Positions 33,501-45,100 of a DNA stretch of 64,000 nucleotides are shown one piece after another. The DNA lies in NCBI GenBank assembly GCA_045128915.1, contig JBGVIT010000067.1, forward strand, positions 62,001 to 126,000. Direction: 5' to 3'. Position numbers and translations under genes: made by a program. Numbering within the stretch: the stretch's first letter is position 1; every line of letters begins with the position of its first letter. The notes beneath the pieces were generated by a model that worked only from the letters and a program-made list of their open reading frames with translations, did no database searches and was not told where the DNA came from. The DNA is from RGIG9115 sp045128915 (GTDB taxonomy: Bacteria; Bacillota; Clostridia; UBA1381).

Positions 33501-33758
33501 TTCTACTGTTTTGTCAAAACGATATAATCCGCCCCTGAAAATAACTTCTATGTTATTTTTGTTGTTTTTCTTCACTTTGCGCACTTCTTGCTTCGCGCGC
33601 TCCATCGTGAGAAACGGGTTTTCCATGCTGCCATCAGCATTATCGTTTCCGGTTGTGCTTACATAAATTCTATACGGCTCAGCTTCAGCACTTACAAGGA
33701 TTGGAAGGAAGCTTGAAACCATGCACGCAAGCAAAAATGCAGATAATATTCTTTTCAT
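30600..33758 (-). CDS. GH141-like secreted right-handed beta-helix enzyme
   Basis: A 1052-residue exported protein. Signal peptide about 1-24 (MKRILSAFLLACMVSSFLPI ...). Residues about 28-120 (YRIYVSTTGNDNADGSMENP, GGLYRFDKTVEL, ITYKSYEGEKPVFSGA) are the standard beginning of GH141 and related beta-helix glycosidases. Residues about 290-640 are the helix proper with many Asn/Gly coils (GSSGIYLGRS, GEIGNHGTYGIYFDGNNRGW). The C-terminal region has two beta-sandwich units, the last resembling golvesin/xanthan-lyase-type binding modules (TGTYEVYIRKN ... PIVDEVKFVRISD). GH141 members known to me act on fucose or xylose linkages in plant polysaccharides; its specificity here is unknown. AGGAGG precedes the ATG. 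Confidence 0.75.
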   Translation of the reverse strand: MKRILSAFLLACMVSSFLPILVSAEAEPYRIYVSTTGNDNADGSMENPFLTMERAKQEVRKVKKNNKNNIEVIFRGGLYRFDKTVELTPDDNAPKGKTITYKSYEGEKPVFSGAKELNGQFEPYKDGIYKMEIPKGIKSRMLLINGENRTLARIPNNHDWFKINFDGVSEKYYTMRLDDSVYNLLEEGESDIYFKTIVAYRATGGTIKEIYKTSDGRIMGVVDEPSAVLDHTYRNDVSKYYLENSLSFLDNPGEYYIDSENGILYYMPTYGEDVNNLSVEYAYLTTLIDFKGKKGNRVSGISLDGIGFTGTADNDLMKKGFSDTAGSYYDDYLLSPDKDNNIIQDTWAASQKSDYFLGAVNGTWVENFSCKNCDFYYMNESAIRFVDGLRNFDITGNTFNHIGSSGIYLGRSVHVTKSPDVFLENINITNNLMYYISFNYNSPAIGVNISHNLNLCNNDLDHLGYGGLVTNTVWYMDYQIWKVGNYTIKNNRVENTMAHTYNNDLGAIYNAGPVVGKNIIKDNYIKGGEIGNHGTYGIYFDGNNRGWLCEDNVVEDYKVRPIYMQIISTQIATHNTAKNNYVAPFPIYYWGNVSKSVYFREERNVVNQYDVFRDADDFPPKAQEIIKNAGLSAEYKHLYERVQKPYKLNAENWENRYRYKEGIESTIPVKVANNTDKDADVCFEVTFSASHDEDFKWKTTVPANVKDYIVNIPVMFKSVDRVEVGEILITGVFPSGDVLRAGVGVSYQYVAEDLDCTMVDTESDGYAENGIWCTMDYMYDIFGRYIRMAKNTGPSYCIYKPDFMPSGEYKVVLGGTYTTYNDAQATFTVHRGDEVNEVVINQKGSTLPSEWDLGTYTFDESKDNFVKYTRRDYSKEAANSGIGAYVFFERLNTTPDELAAIKAQYIEHMSAPKESNVDERDVIILNANEHAENYNSSTRVDSITLPDGRIAQHMSNHYSRLHFEKLLKTGTYEVYIRKNVSGDYCNKMRVSLAHDGGTENIIYSLQEGKSGWMSLGTYKFTDKEPAELLFAREAGAEGKPIVDEVKFVRISD

Positions 33759-33771
33759 TTTCTCTTCCTCC

Positions 33772-36423
33772 TTATTCCATTATTAAAATAGCATCAAGTG
33801 TACAATAATTAGAATGAATTACAACGTTCTTACCAACACGCCAATCTGTAGGTTTTGCAAGGCGTAATTCTTTAGACAGTGTATTATATACTACACCAGG
33901 AAAGCTAAGCTTTCCGGTAAGGGTTTTTGCCATTGTTCTATAAAGACCATCACCTGTTTTGATAACTACGTAGGTATCACCTATATAGTGAATTTTACCC
34001 TTCATTGTAAGACTGAGATAATGCCATGTAGAATCGTCATATACCACACCTGCTGTCTGGTTATAAAAATATTCTTTGAATTCGGGATTTGTTACGGGAT
34101 TCTGCTGGTCGTTTCGGTATAGCATTCTCACGTTAGTAAGCTTTTTGCCTTCAGGTTCGTCGATGTGAATAATATCGCCCGGTTTTAAGTCAAGCGGCGT
34201 AAATTCATTATCACCATCAGGACAAGGATATGTGTCGGCGTAGGTAGCCTTAAACACCTCATCCCATTTCATTTTTAAATCATAATCGGCATAAACAGTA
34301 TCATAGTTTTGCTTGCTGAAAACTTCTATTTCATAGCGTGGTTCACCGTCATGAAGTCCTACATTGACAGAAGATACAATAACCGGCGTATTCTTATCCC
34401 AACCATTTAAAGTGCGTCCGTATTTCCAGCTCATTTTAACCAGGACAATATCAGGCTTGAACTGTTCGTCTGATTCATATACCTCAAAATTGTACTGATA
34501 GCCGCCAATGATGTTAGAGCTATCCATTATGTAATAGTCATCGTCTTCAGCATCTGCAAATGTAGGAATACGCATTAGTACAGTATTGCCATCACCAAGA
34601 TAATATCCTTCAAGAGCTTGCTGTACTCCGCCCATAAATCGAGCAGATTTCTTAAAATCAAGGCTGAATTTTGATGTATCGTACGGTGATACGCCAAGTT
34701 TTTCTGAACTTGGTGTACAAATTTGTACAAGTCTTCCTTCCTCGTTTAGTCTGTATTTTATAAGGATTTCAATGGGAAGTTGCGCAAAAACATCCGCATC
34801 TGAAACAAACACATTATCAAGCTTAACCTTATACGCCACCGGATAACGTGCCATGCTACCGTCTTCTGAAAAGATTTTTACAGTATCGTTTTCCGGATCG
34901 GCACCTGTGCTTTTAGATACCACATAACCATATGTGAAATTATCGGTTCTTCCTTTAGGAAGTAGATTTATTCCGTTATATGCATCTACACAGAACGTAC
35001 CTTGAACACCGGCTTTTATATTATTTGAATTATTTGAAATGCTATATTCAACACCATTAATAACAGCTTTATTATTATCCACGCTCTGAACCAAGCCGTC
35101 AACTTTCGTATCGGTTCCGAATATGTAACAAACAGCGTCAACTCTGGTTTTTGGAATTGCGACAGCAATTACGTCATCAACCTGAAAATCTGTCATTTCG
35201 CATGGTTCACCGTTACGGTAGCAAACATAGGAAACATCATTTTCTTCATCAAGTTCGCCGCCATATGAAGTGTCGTCATAACAGCTTAATCTTTGGCTGT
35301 ACCAATAGATAAACTTTATGGCTTTGACATCAAAATCATATACCATAACAGTATCAAATATGTCGTCAAAGTCATCATCAATCAAAAGCATTTCGCCGTA
35401 TGCAGGGCAAATATCGGCTTTTTCATACTCCGGCACAACTCTGCCGTTATATATAACAGCTGCGTTTTGTGCTATATTATAGTTCTCAATTCTGTTATTT
35501 ATAAAAGCTGATACATTTTGTTTGGTATATGACGGGCTTGTTGAATTGAGCTGTGTATAATGCAGACGAACATATTCAGCTTTGTTTTTTAAAGGTGTAA
35601 TTCCTTTTAAAACATACTCCCCGTCAACATCGGTATAGTATGCTCTTATCTCCCTTGACAAAAGAGAAATATCAACCGGCACATCTGCACGAATTAATGT
35701 TCCGCTAACGTTTATATAGCCTGCATCTGCGGTATAGCCTGAAAGTGAATTTGTTCCAATGGAATAGATTGTTCCATCAAGATATTCTGTTTTCATAAGG
35801 CTATACATAAGAGTTGTATTGCCAACTCCGTATTCTGTACCGAATATACTGTTGGATACGGCCTTTATACACTTTTCTTCAAGAGCGTTTTCTGCAACTA
35901 TCCCAAATGCCTTTTCGGTGAGAATTCCACCCGGGAATTTTGCACCTTTCAAAAGAGTTGAGGTAAGTGTTGAGCTTGCTCCGCCGAATTGGTCGTAGCC
36001 AAGAAGCTTTGCGAAAACTGAAACCAATTCGTTTGTTTTCAAACCGTCGTTTGGCTTAAAATACTTGGAATCACATTCTATTATTCCGTAGGTTACACAA
36101 GCGTTTATTTCATTTTTATATATATGCGCGTCAGGAACATCAGAAAACTTGCTCTTTTCGTCAACTAACGGAAGATTTGCAAGCTTACTAAGGTAATAAG
36201 CCGCTTTACCGCGAGTCAAAACCACATCTTTGTTTGTATTCTGTGGCATTATTCCAAGAGTTTCAAGTAATGCACCGCTTTGCTTTGTTGTGATGCTTTG
36301 CATATATGCATCATCGAAAATTATATATTTAATCTCATTACCGTCTGCATAAGAAACAGGCATGAGAGGAAAAACTGACATCATTAATGACAGTATTAAA
36401 GATATTGAAATTAATTTTTTCAT
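33772..36423 (-). CDS. SLH-type surface protein of unknown function, paralogue A
   Basis: An 883-residue exported protein with a signal peptide (MKKLISISLILSLMMSVFPL ...) and N-terminal S-layer-homology-like repeats at about residues 40-170 (GKAAYYLSKLANLP, SKFSDVPDAHIYKNEINACV, TYGIIECDSKYFKPNDGLKT). The remaining 700 residues match no family I recognise and form repeated beta units. Blocks shared with the next gene include LLIDDDFDDIFDTVMVYDFD, FSLDFKKSARF, NTVLMRIPTFADAEDDDYYI and TYPCPDGDNEFTPLDLKPGD. It probably sits in the S-layer and may bind glycan. GTG at 36429 is an alternative start, but ATG 36423 fits the GAGGTG site. It is 13 bases before the GH141-like gene and 13 after its paralogue. 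Confidence 0.72.
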   Translation of the reverse strand: MKKLISISLILSLMMSVFPLMPVSYADGNEIKYIIFDDAYMQSITTKQSGALLETLGIMPQNTNKDVVLTRGKAAYYLSKLANLPLVDEKSKFSDVPDAHIYKNEINACVTYGIIECDSKYFKPNDGLKTNELVSVFAKLLGYDQFGGASSTLTSTLLKGAKFPGGILTEKAFGIVAENALEEKCIKAVSNSIFGTEYGVGNTTLMYSLMKTEYLDGTIYSIGTNSLSGYTADAGYINVSGTLIRADVPVDISLLSREIRAYYTDVDGEYVLKGITPLKNKAEYVRLHYTQLNSTSPSYTKQNVSAFINNRIENYNIAQNAAVIYNGRVVPEYEKADICPAYGEMLLIDDDFDDIFDTVMVYDFDVKAIKFIYWYSQRLSCYDDTSYGGELDEENDVSYVCYRNGEPCEMTDFQVDDVIAVAIPKTRVDAVCYIFGTDTKVDGLVQSVDNNKAVINGVEYSISNNSNNIKAGVQGTFCVDAYNGINLLPKGRTDNFTYGYVVSKSTGADPENDTVKIFSEDGSMARYPVAYKVKLDNVFVSDADVFAQLPIEILIKYRLNEEGRLVQICTPSSEKLGVSPYDTSKFSLDFKKSARFMGGVQQALEGYYLGDGNTVLMRIPTFADAEDDDYYIMDSSNIIGGYQYNFEVYESDEQFKPDIVLVKMSWKYGRTLNGWDKNTPVIVSSVNVGLHDGEPRYEIEVFSKQNYDTVYADYDLKMKWDEVFKATYADTYPCPDGDNEFTPLDLKPGDIIHIDEPEGKKLTNVRMLYRNDQQNPVTNPEFKEYFYNQTAGVVYDDSTWHYLSLTMKGKIHYIGDTYVVIKTGDGLYRTMAKTLTGKLSFPGVVYNTLSKELRLAKPTDWRVGKNVVIHSNYCTLDAILIME

Positions 36424-36436
36424 TCTCACACCTCAC

Positions 36437-39142
36437 TTATCTGATTACTATTGCGCTACCAAGAGAGTTAGTCACAATGTGTAGCACAACTGTGTCCCCT
36501 GCACATATTTCAAGGGGCGAAAACAGTGTTACTTTTCCTGTTGCAGTTTCATATTTGTAGCAATTTGGAGTATTGGTTGCTGAAAGTGTAAGATTATAAC
36601 TTCTGTACGAGTTTGTACTGATTTTAAACACGATTCGCTCACGTTCTGTTGTTACAACCTCACCTATAACCAGATATGAACCTCTGAACCAATAATCTAC
36701 TTCTTCAAAAGTCATTTTTCCGGGTTCTCCCGAATCGGTATATCCCATATACTTCTGACTGAATAATTGGTCAAGAGGATTTGTACTATCACTCTTATAC
36801 ATAATTCTCAATGTCTGTAAAAGTCCGTATTCATTGGTTTCATACTGTATTATATCGCCGGGTTTTAAATCACGGGAAGGCATGAAATATCCGTCAGCAT
36901 GGGGACACGGATATGTCTGAACTTCGTCTTTGATATACGTATCCATCACATTATCCCATAAAAATGCTGTATCAGGTGAAACCTTCAGCTGTGACATAGT
37001 TGCATTCGAATATACTTCATAAATATCTACAACTTCGTCATTTACTATTGTCTTACCTTTCTGGTTACTTACAATAGCTGACTTAGCGTTGTACTTGGTA
37101 CGTTCAGTTTTGATATTTGAAGTTTCGCGTTTGAAATAGGGCGAGGATGAAAGTGCTACTACTACTCTTGGTGCAAAGCCCTCGTTGCTATCATATATTT
37201 CAATGTTGTACTTAGTACTAAGACCTGAAAAATGATTTTTATTTACAATTCTATATTCCTCTTCATCTGCGTTTGCATAGTTAGGCACTCTCATAATAAT
37301 AGTATTTGCGCCACCCACATAATACTTGCTGAATGTATATTGATTTAAGCCTCCTGATGCGAGGTTATATTCAACTCTGTTTTTATAATCAAGCGAAAAT
37401 CTTGCTTCATCATATCCTGCTTTATTTGATGTATTATCAACTGCAGTCTTGAACGCAAATATAGCGCCATCTGCATCAGCCTGATACAAAATAAGAGTTT
37501 TCTGGTCTTTGAATAATCGGGTAAGGTTTTCAGCAGAATAAGTTTTTCCGTTATAATTAACTTTTCTGCGAAGTGCATAGCTTATAATCTTACCGTCCTC
37601 TGTGAGAAGTCGGAGTCTTGTAACATCTTCATCAGAATCATAATAAAACTTAACAATATAACCATACTTTTCTGACGTTTTTACTGCTCTTTCCCAAATA
37701 ACAATTCTATCTCTTTCATCCATATAGAATGTACCATGAGAGCCTGCATTAATATCGTCAGGTACTGATTTATATTCTTTACCATCTATTACTACATATG
37801 AGTCATTTACAGATGTAACTATGCCTGAAATATTATTTTTAACTGCATTTATAACAAGATTCTGACCGTCTTTTGAATATGCCATCAAAAGCGTCATGCC
37901 TGCCTGCATATTTCTTATATCATCAGGCTTACTGTTAATCAAAACAATAAGATTTCCTTCATAAGATGCTGAATCAAAATTTGTTGTATCATTAAACACA
38001 ATTTGACGTTCAGATTCAAAAATCTTTTTGATAGGTTTTGCTTCATAATCCCAAACTATAACAACATCAAAAATTCTGTCGTCATTGTTGTCAATCAACT
38101 GAATATAGCCATATTCAGGCATGAGGTCCTGCTTTGAATACTCACCGCCAAGAGAAAAACCGTTATATATAACTTCAACAGTCGGTGAAAGGTCTTCTTT
38201 TTCGAGCTTATTGCCTTTTTTATAAACTATCTGTGAAGTAGTAAACTGACTTGAATTTCGCTCAAGCTCATCAAATTCAACAGTCAGGCTGTTATACTTT
38301 CTTTCAATAATTTCAACTGCAATGATGTCGTCGCCGCCATCGTCATGCTTGATGTACGCTTCAACGGGACAACCGAGATATTCTGTGCTTAATCCAAGCT
38401 TATCAAAATATCTGACATTATTAATTACAACATGGCCTTCAAGTGGTGAAACTGTGCTGAAAGCCGACTTACCAACAGCCTGAACTATACCCTTAACTTT
38501 ATACATGTTCATATGAGCTTCAAGAAGGGATACTCCCTCTCGTTCAGAATACGGGCCGTTCACGTTATCAAAGTTACTCATTACAACATTAACATCAAAT
38601 GAGCGAACAATCATATCAGCAAGCTCACCTTGAGTAATCGCAGATTTTGATAAATCAACGTTCTTTGAAATATCAAGGCGTGCAGCTTCAGAAATATATC
38701 CAAGGGGATAACCGCCTGATTTATTTGCGTTGAGTCCGTAGCCGAGTAAGTCAACCATAAGCTTTACAGCTTCATTGGGACCAAGTGTGTAATTAGGATA
38801 ATAGAACTGTCCATCGCCATTTAAGATACCGATAGATTTACCTGCTGCAATATACGGAGCGTATGGATTTTCGCTGTAAACATCAGGAAAAGACGGTACT
38901 CCGATGTATTCTGCTCCATTTATACCATATAATGTCATAAGGTATTTTGCCATTTGAGCGCGGGATACCGATGCTTCAGCATCGGTATCCGCGTCATATA
39001 CACCAAGTCTTGTTAAAACCTCGATTTTGGAATCATATGCAGCTTTATTTATACCCATTTCATCCGAAGTCTGTGCAAACACCAATGCAGACAAAGTTTG
39101 TATAATCAGAATGACTGATATAAATAAACTAATTTTTTTCAT
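36437..39142 (-). CDS. SLH-type surface protein of unknown function, paralogue B
   Basis: A 901-residue exported protein, tandem paralogue of the following gene. Signal peptide about 1-23 (MKKISLFISVILIIQTLSAL ...). N-terminal SLH-like repeats at about residues 30-190 (SRAQMAKYLMTLYGINGAEY, SFPDVYSENPYAPYIAAGKS, IGILNGDGQFYYPNYTLGPN). The unique body carries blocks matching paralogue A: LIDNNDDRIFDVVIVWDYEA, FSLDYKNRVEY, NTIIMRVPNYANADEEEYRI and TYPCPHADGYFMPSRDLKPG. ATG 39142 follows GGAG; upstream in-frame ATGs overlap the preceding gene and spoil the signal peptide. No catalytic motif is recognisable. A surface anchor or assembly role near the 2013-residue protein is inferred from context only. 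Confidence 0.72.
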   Translation of the reverse strand: MKKISLFISVILIIQTLSALVFAQTSDEMGINKAAYDSKIEVLTRLGVYDADTDAEASVSRAQMAKYLMTLYGINGAEYIGVPSFPDVYSENPYAPYIAAGKSIGILNGDGQFYYPNYTLGPNEAVKLMVDLLGYGLNANKSGGYPLGYISEAARLDISKNVDLSKSAITQGELADMIVRSFDVNVVMSNFDNVNGPYSEREGVSLLEAHMNMYKVKGIVQAVGKSAFSTVSPLEGHVVINNVRYFDKLGLSTEYLGCPVEAYIKHDDGGDDIIAVEIIERKYNSLTVEFDELERNSSQFTTSQIVYKKGNKLEKEDLSPTVEVIYNGFSLGGEYSKQDLMPEYGYIQLIDNNDDRIFDVVIVWDYEAKPIKKIFESERQIVFNDTTNFDSASYEGNLIVLINSKPDDIRNMQAGMTLLMAYSKDGQNLVINAVKNNISGIVTSVNDSYVVIDGKEYKSVPDDINAGSHGTFYMDERDRIVIWERAVKTSEKYGYIVKFYYDSDEDVTRLRLLTEDGKIISYALRRKVNYNGKTYSAENLTRLFKDQKTLILYQADADGAIFAFKTAVDNTSNKAGYDEARFSLDYKNRVEYNLASGGLNQYTFSKYYVGGANTIIMRVPNYANADEEEYRIVNKNHFSGLSTKYNIEIYDSNEGFAPRVVVALSSSPYFKRETSNIKTERTKYNAKSAIVSNQKGKTIVNDEVVDIYEVYSNATMSQLKVSPDTAFLWDNVMDTYIKDEVQTYPCPHADGYFMPSRDLKPGDIIQYETNEYGLLQTLRIMYKSDSTNPLDQLFSQKYMGYTDSGEPGKMTFEEVDYWFRGSYLVIGEVVTTERERIVFKISTNSYRSYNLTLSATNTPNCYKYETATGKVTLFSPLEICAGDTVVLHIVTNSLGSAIVIR

Positions 39143-39177
39143 ATTATTCTCCATTCTGCCATCAAAGACGGCATACA

Positions 39178-42100
39178 TCATATCTTAAGAAGTTCATAAA
39201 TAAGTTTTGCAGCCATTGCTCTTGTTGCATTATTCTTTGATTTGAATGTTCCGTCGCCCATACCGTTCATAATTCCACCGGCTGTCAGCTTGGAAACAGC
39301 TTCCGAAGCATACTGTGAAATTTCTGTGGAATCAGCGAACTCTGCAGAAGAACCTGCTTCAATACTAATCTCAAGTTTTTCAAGAGCTCTGTAAATGATT
39401 ACAGCCATATCTTCACGTGTAATCATATTTCCAACACCAAACAACGAATCACTGTAACCGTTAATTAATCCTGCATTATAAGCCGCAAGAATATACGGAC
39501 AATACCATTGTTCAGTATCAACATCTTCAAATGTGTTTTCAATATTTCCAATAGGAATATCAAATGCAACAACTATCATTTTTACAAATTGTTCACGCAT
39601 CACGCTGGCTTCAGGCTCAAATCTTCCGTCACCAACACCTGAAATGATACCGGCATTATACATGTACTCAATAGCTTCATTAGCCCAATGTGATGAACTA
39701 ACGTCGGTAAATACTGTTGATGTTACAGTAGTTTGCGGAACATCCGGTGAAGTTACAGACTGCTCTGTTATTACCGGTGTAGGAACAAATGCCCCTGCTG
39801 CGCCGCCACCGCCGCCGCCACCATCGGTTGTAGGATACTGCGGTGTTATATTTTGTACAGTATTCGCAGTAGCAAACTTTGATGCAAAGTTATCAATAGT
39901 AAGCTCCGCACGTACAGAATAGAGTCCGTTAAGAAGTGATGTGGTAATAGTATTCGGCACAACTATGCCAAGGTCATCGTCATACTCTCTCAAAATATTA
40001 CCATAATCAGATGTACTCTTATTATTCAATTCAGATATAGCTACTGCTGCACGCATATTTTTAAGGACGTCAGCCTTATCTGTAAATGGCTTTGCATTGT
40101 TAAACAAAGCTACTGCAAGAGAAGATGCAAATACCTGAGCTTCTGCATCAGTAAGACCTGCAGACTTTCCAAGCGCTGTTGCTGTCGTAGTATCAACCCC
40201 GTTATTTATAAGTCCGAGAACTACTTTTTCTGCACAATCATCGGAGCCTGTTATACTCTGGAGGATTTGCGATTTATTTGGTGCTGCGGACAGCTGAGCT
40301 GCAACGCTTGAGTTTATACCAAGAGCTGAGCCGCTCTGAATAATAATGTTTTCAAGAGTAACATAGTCATTTGACTGAACTGCAGTATTGACTGATGAAT
40401 TAATATTATTCAAAATGTATTCTGATACATTTTCAAAGCTAAGAGTTACCGGCGCTTCTGCTCCCTCAGCGTTTACAACAATGCTGTAAGTGTCATATGG
40501 AACAGAGTTTGGTAATGTATAGGTTATATCATAAGTTCCGTCGTCTGAAGAATTAACTGTTCCGATATATATAATATCAGACGTATTTGAAACTACAGTA
40601 GCTCCCGGCTTAGCTACGATATATGTTATCTTTCTTGATGAACCAGGATTAATTTTACCGCTTATATTAATCTGTGTACCTTTAGTTTCCAAAAGCGAAG
40701 CTGTGAGAGATACACTTGCCATATTTGAAGCAGGCTTTAATGTTGACGGGTTTTCAAGAACAATAAACTGTGAGTATGCACCGCTACCATTAGTCATACC
40801 TGTCATTGAAGCAGATACAGGAACTGTACTTCCTGCAGGCGCCTGAGCTTCAACTGTTTTGATATTGGTAATTACGCCATTTTCGATTACATATAAAAGT
40901 CCGGTCAATGTTTTTGTGCTTGAGGAACTGTTATAATAATCAGCACTCGCATTTGCAGTTGTTGTGGTAATTGCAGATGTTTCTGCAGATATTGTTTTCT
41001 TACCTGCTGTAAATGTTCTTGCATCATCAGAAACGAGTGAAACTCCGTCGATTGATTTAACATCAGCTTTGATGGTAATAGCATGGTCACCTTCTGCCCA
41101 CGCAGTTTCGGGAACAGCTTTTATAGCGTTAACATCAACAGTTTCGATTTTATAATCAGCAAGCACATTGTCTTTTTTGATAATAATAGTCGATTTATTG
41201 ACACTTCTCAAATCAACGGGAGCATTAAACTTAACGGTTACTCCACCGTCACCTTCAACGGTCGATGTTACTGTGGATACTGCAAAGTTCTCTGTATATG
41301 AATCTGAAAATCTTGTTTTGAAGTTAATATCATATGTATCTGCGAACATCTTTCCGGTCAGAGAACGAATTGAATCTGAGAATACGATTTTATAGACAGT
41401 ATTTTGTGCAAGATTTTCTCTGGGTGATACTGTAAATGAATTATCACCGGTCTTTTTCACTTCTGTGCTGACATATTCTCCATTCGATGTCATAATTGAA
41501 ATGAACTTCTCATCTGCATACATCGCATCAATTTTGTAATTAAAGAGCAATGTGAAAGTTGGCTTTAATTCAAGCTGATACACACTTTCGGGATATACCA
41601 TTGAAACAGTCAAGCTATTATCAACTGAAGATGAAGCTGTTGTAAATTTGAATACAGATGTATCTGTAACAGGGTTACCTGAAACATCAACAACGGCAGA
41701 GCCTATAACAAGAGTATATGTCTTGCTTGGATCAAGCGCTTGAGACGGTACAAGAGTTACTTCTCTTTTATCGGTAACAACTACCGGTACTACATCTATT
41801 TTATTATTACCGTCATAAATAGAATATGAAGAAGCTTTATCAATATTAAACACATCTTCACTAAAGGTAAGCTTAAACACAGAATTAGTTGCAACATTAG
41901 AAAGATTAGCAGGCTCTGTTAATGTAGCCTGAGGGCTCTGAATATCTAAATCGACAAGGAAATCGATTGATTCATTTACAGCATTTCTGCCAAATTTATC
42001 CTTGACGCCCTCAATTACTAAAGTATAATACGTTCCGTCAACGAGATTGTTATTCGGAGTAACTGTGATGTCTATGCCATCAGCAGAAATTGCTGTGTTT

Positions 42101-45100
42101 GCTGCAACCTTTGTAACATCATCACGAAGCTTGATATAGACTGTGGAATCATTGACCGTTGTTTTATCAAGCACAAGGTCACTCTTAAGACGGAATACAC
42201 TATTTCTGAGTACGGTGGGAGACATTGCAGGACTTTCTACTGTAATGTCAGCTGCTTCAAGAGTAGGTATCCTTACAAATTTAACCGCATCAAACACAGA
42301 ATGTGTTCCGCTGATGTGAGTTATTTTCACATATTCTTTACCATAGTCGCCGGCAAATTCAAATACACCGAGCTCATACCAATTCGAAGCAGAATCATTC
42401 TGAATGGTATAAGTAAAGCTTTCTGTTGTACTGTTGCCAAAAACATCTGCACGATTTGTTATAGTAGATACGGTTTCATCATGAAATCCTGCCGGTCTGC
42501 TTACAAACACCTTGTAATAGCCCGGAGTCAGATTCGGGTAATAGTCAACACCATACTCTTTCGATGAGTATGTACCAAAGGCGCTGGCAAGCACCGAACC
42601 GGTAGCCGGGAACAGATTGGTTGTACCAAGTCCGCCCTTACTCCATGAGTTATAAAAATCTATATTATTTAGATGCGCATATCCGTAACCGTCTTTTTCG
42701 GCTGAAACAAATTTATCCTCCGGTACAGTTTCTCCTATATATGTAGGATTGACAGATACTCTGTTTGTTTCGTCAATAATAAGTTCATTCACAGTTTCCT
42801 GAGCAGAAGTATATGGAACAAATTTAACTGCGTCAATTACGCAATCGAGCTGCTCAACTTCATTGCCATCACCAAGAAGTGTATTAACTAAAGCAAGAGA
42901 ATCACCCTTGATTGTAACTTTATCGTCAGAAGTTCCTGCAAAAGTATGAACACCTAATGAATACCAACCGGCTCTTCCGCTACCTACTGAATTTGAATAA
43001 CGGACACTTTTTGAACCATTTGCACCATTAATTTCGGCAGTCATATTAAGAAAATCTTTTCCAACACTTCTAAGGACAGGTCTGTTTATAAACACTTCGT
43101 ATTTGCCACTTGCAAGATTAGGTTTAAAAACAAATTCAGGATTTGTTTTATATGTTACGGTATAATATGAACCGTTTACACTGCTGGCTCCTTCAGTAGT
43201 CTGAACTATTACATTAAGACCTGCATTATTGGTAACGCTGCCCTTTGATTCGGTATTATTTGCGTTATTTTCGTCAAGAACAATAACCGGATCGATAAAC
43301 TCAGTAAATGTCAGCTTATACAAATCAACAACAGACTGTCCTGATTCTTTCAAAGCTACTTTAATTATGTTTTCGCCCTGACGGAGATTTATCTGACCGA
43401 TTGATACTCCGGTATGATCAGGAGTTGTTTTATATGCTGCAGCAGGATAGGATTCTGCAGAAAGCGGTCTTGTTGAACCATCTACCACAAGAACATCGTT
43501 CACCCATAAATTAAAACCAAATCCAACAGTTGCATTGAGCCACTGTATTGCATTGAAATCAGCTGTTATATTATAGCTTCCAATTTCAGGTGCGACCACC
43601 TTATATGTAGCTCCGCCACCGTTGCCGCGAAGTCTGATCATATCAGCAGAACGCCAATCGGTTGCATCTACTGATACTGCATTAGTTTCGTTAGTATTTA
43701 ATTCAAGCGAACCTTCAGTTATAGTAAATGACGGAATAGGCCTCTGAGTTGGTACAGGTGTTGGTGTTGGCACAACAACTATTGCCTTGTTAAGCTTGAA
43801 TTTATAAAGGTCTATTACTGAGTTTGAGGTTTCCTTAAACTCAATTTTAATTAAGTTGTCACCTTGGATAAGGTTAATCTTACCTACCGCCACATCAGTA
43901 TAATGAACATTCGAAGCATCGTATCCTGTCTGGGGATAATCTGCTGTGTTGAACGGTTTCGAACTGCCATCAATTTCAGTATTTTCATTTACTGCAATGG
44001 TAAATCCCATATTTTGAGCGCTTTGGCTTAACTGTAACATATTGAAATCAAGAGTTAAATCATATGCACACGCTTCAGGTGAGATGACTTTATATGTAAC
44101 ACTCTGACCATTGCCTCGAAGTCTTATCATAGATTCCGAACGCCACTCTGAAGTATTTATTGAAGCAGCATTTTGTTCGTTAGTTTCCACTACAACAGCA
44201 CCATTTGTAATCGTAAATGATGGTACGGGAGGCGGAGTTACTATGGGAGCCTGATATTGTTCAAGATTTAATGAGTATAGCTTTACCCAGTTATTTTTTC
44301 TTGTTGAACCAAGCTTTACAGATATTGTGTTCTTTCCCTGTAAAAGAGTTACTTTACAAAGCTCTTTAACATATCTGTCAGTTGTATTTTCAACCCCAAA
44401 AGAAGCAATAGGATTACTTGAAGAACCGGTATGTGCCGCTACACCGTTTACTGAAACTGTATCTACATAGAACAAATGACTTGGCATTTCAGCAAATATC
44501 ATATCACCGCTAAGTGTATAATCGCCGGCTTTTTGAGTATAAACGTCAACAGATACAACTGTTGATTGCAATTTCGGTTTAAATGCAAGATAATCGCTTG
44601 TACTCATAGATGTAAGAGTATCCCCTTCAACTGACGAAAGCTTGTTTACAGGAATAACAGCTTTACCCTGTGAATCAATCATTTCGTATGTATTTTCATT
44701 TACCGGTACAAGCTTAATTTTTAAAAGGGCAGCTCCCTGATTCTGTTTTGTCCTAAGTTGTACAGAGAGAGTGTTCTCGCCTTCAGAAAGCTGAACAAAA
44801 CCGGGTGCAAACCAACTGAAATTATCTTCGGTCGTTGAGTTAAACCAACCCTCCGCCATAGGATACTGAACTACATTGCTTGCACCTTGAGCTATATATT
44901 CCGTATCATCAACCTTTACGGACGCAAAATTCCAATCATCAGCGTACTGACCGCTGGCAAGAGCATTAAATTCATATAGACCTCCTGCTCCCTGCGGCAC
45001 ACTAAACTTATACACAGCAACTCTGGTATCCGATGAACCGGACCACCATAAAGCCTGTTCTGTTGCAACTTCAGATTTAACTGTGATTGTGCTTGAAGGA

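Noticed and set aside
39533..39922. Plus-strand open frame opposite the giant SLH gene
   Set aside because: Low-complexity antisense of the Gly/Thr/Pro-rich and SLH coding region; no start signal.
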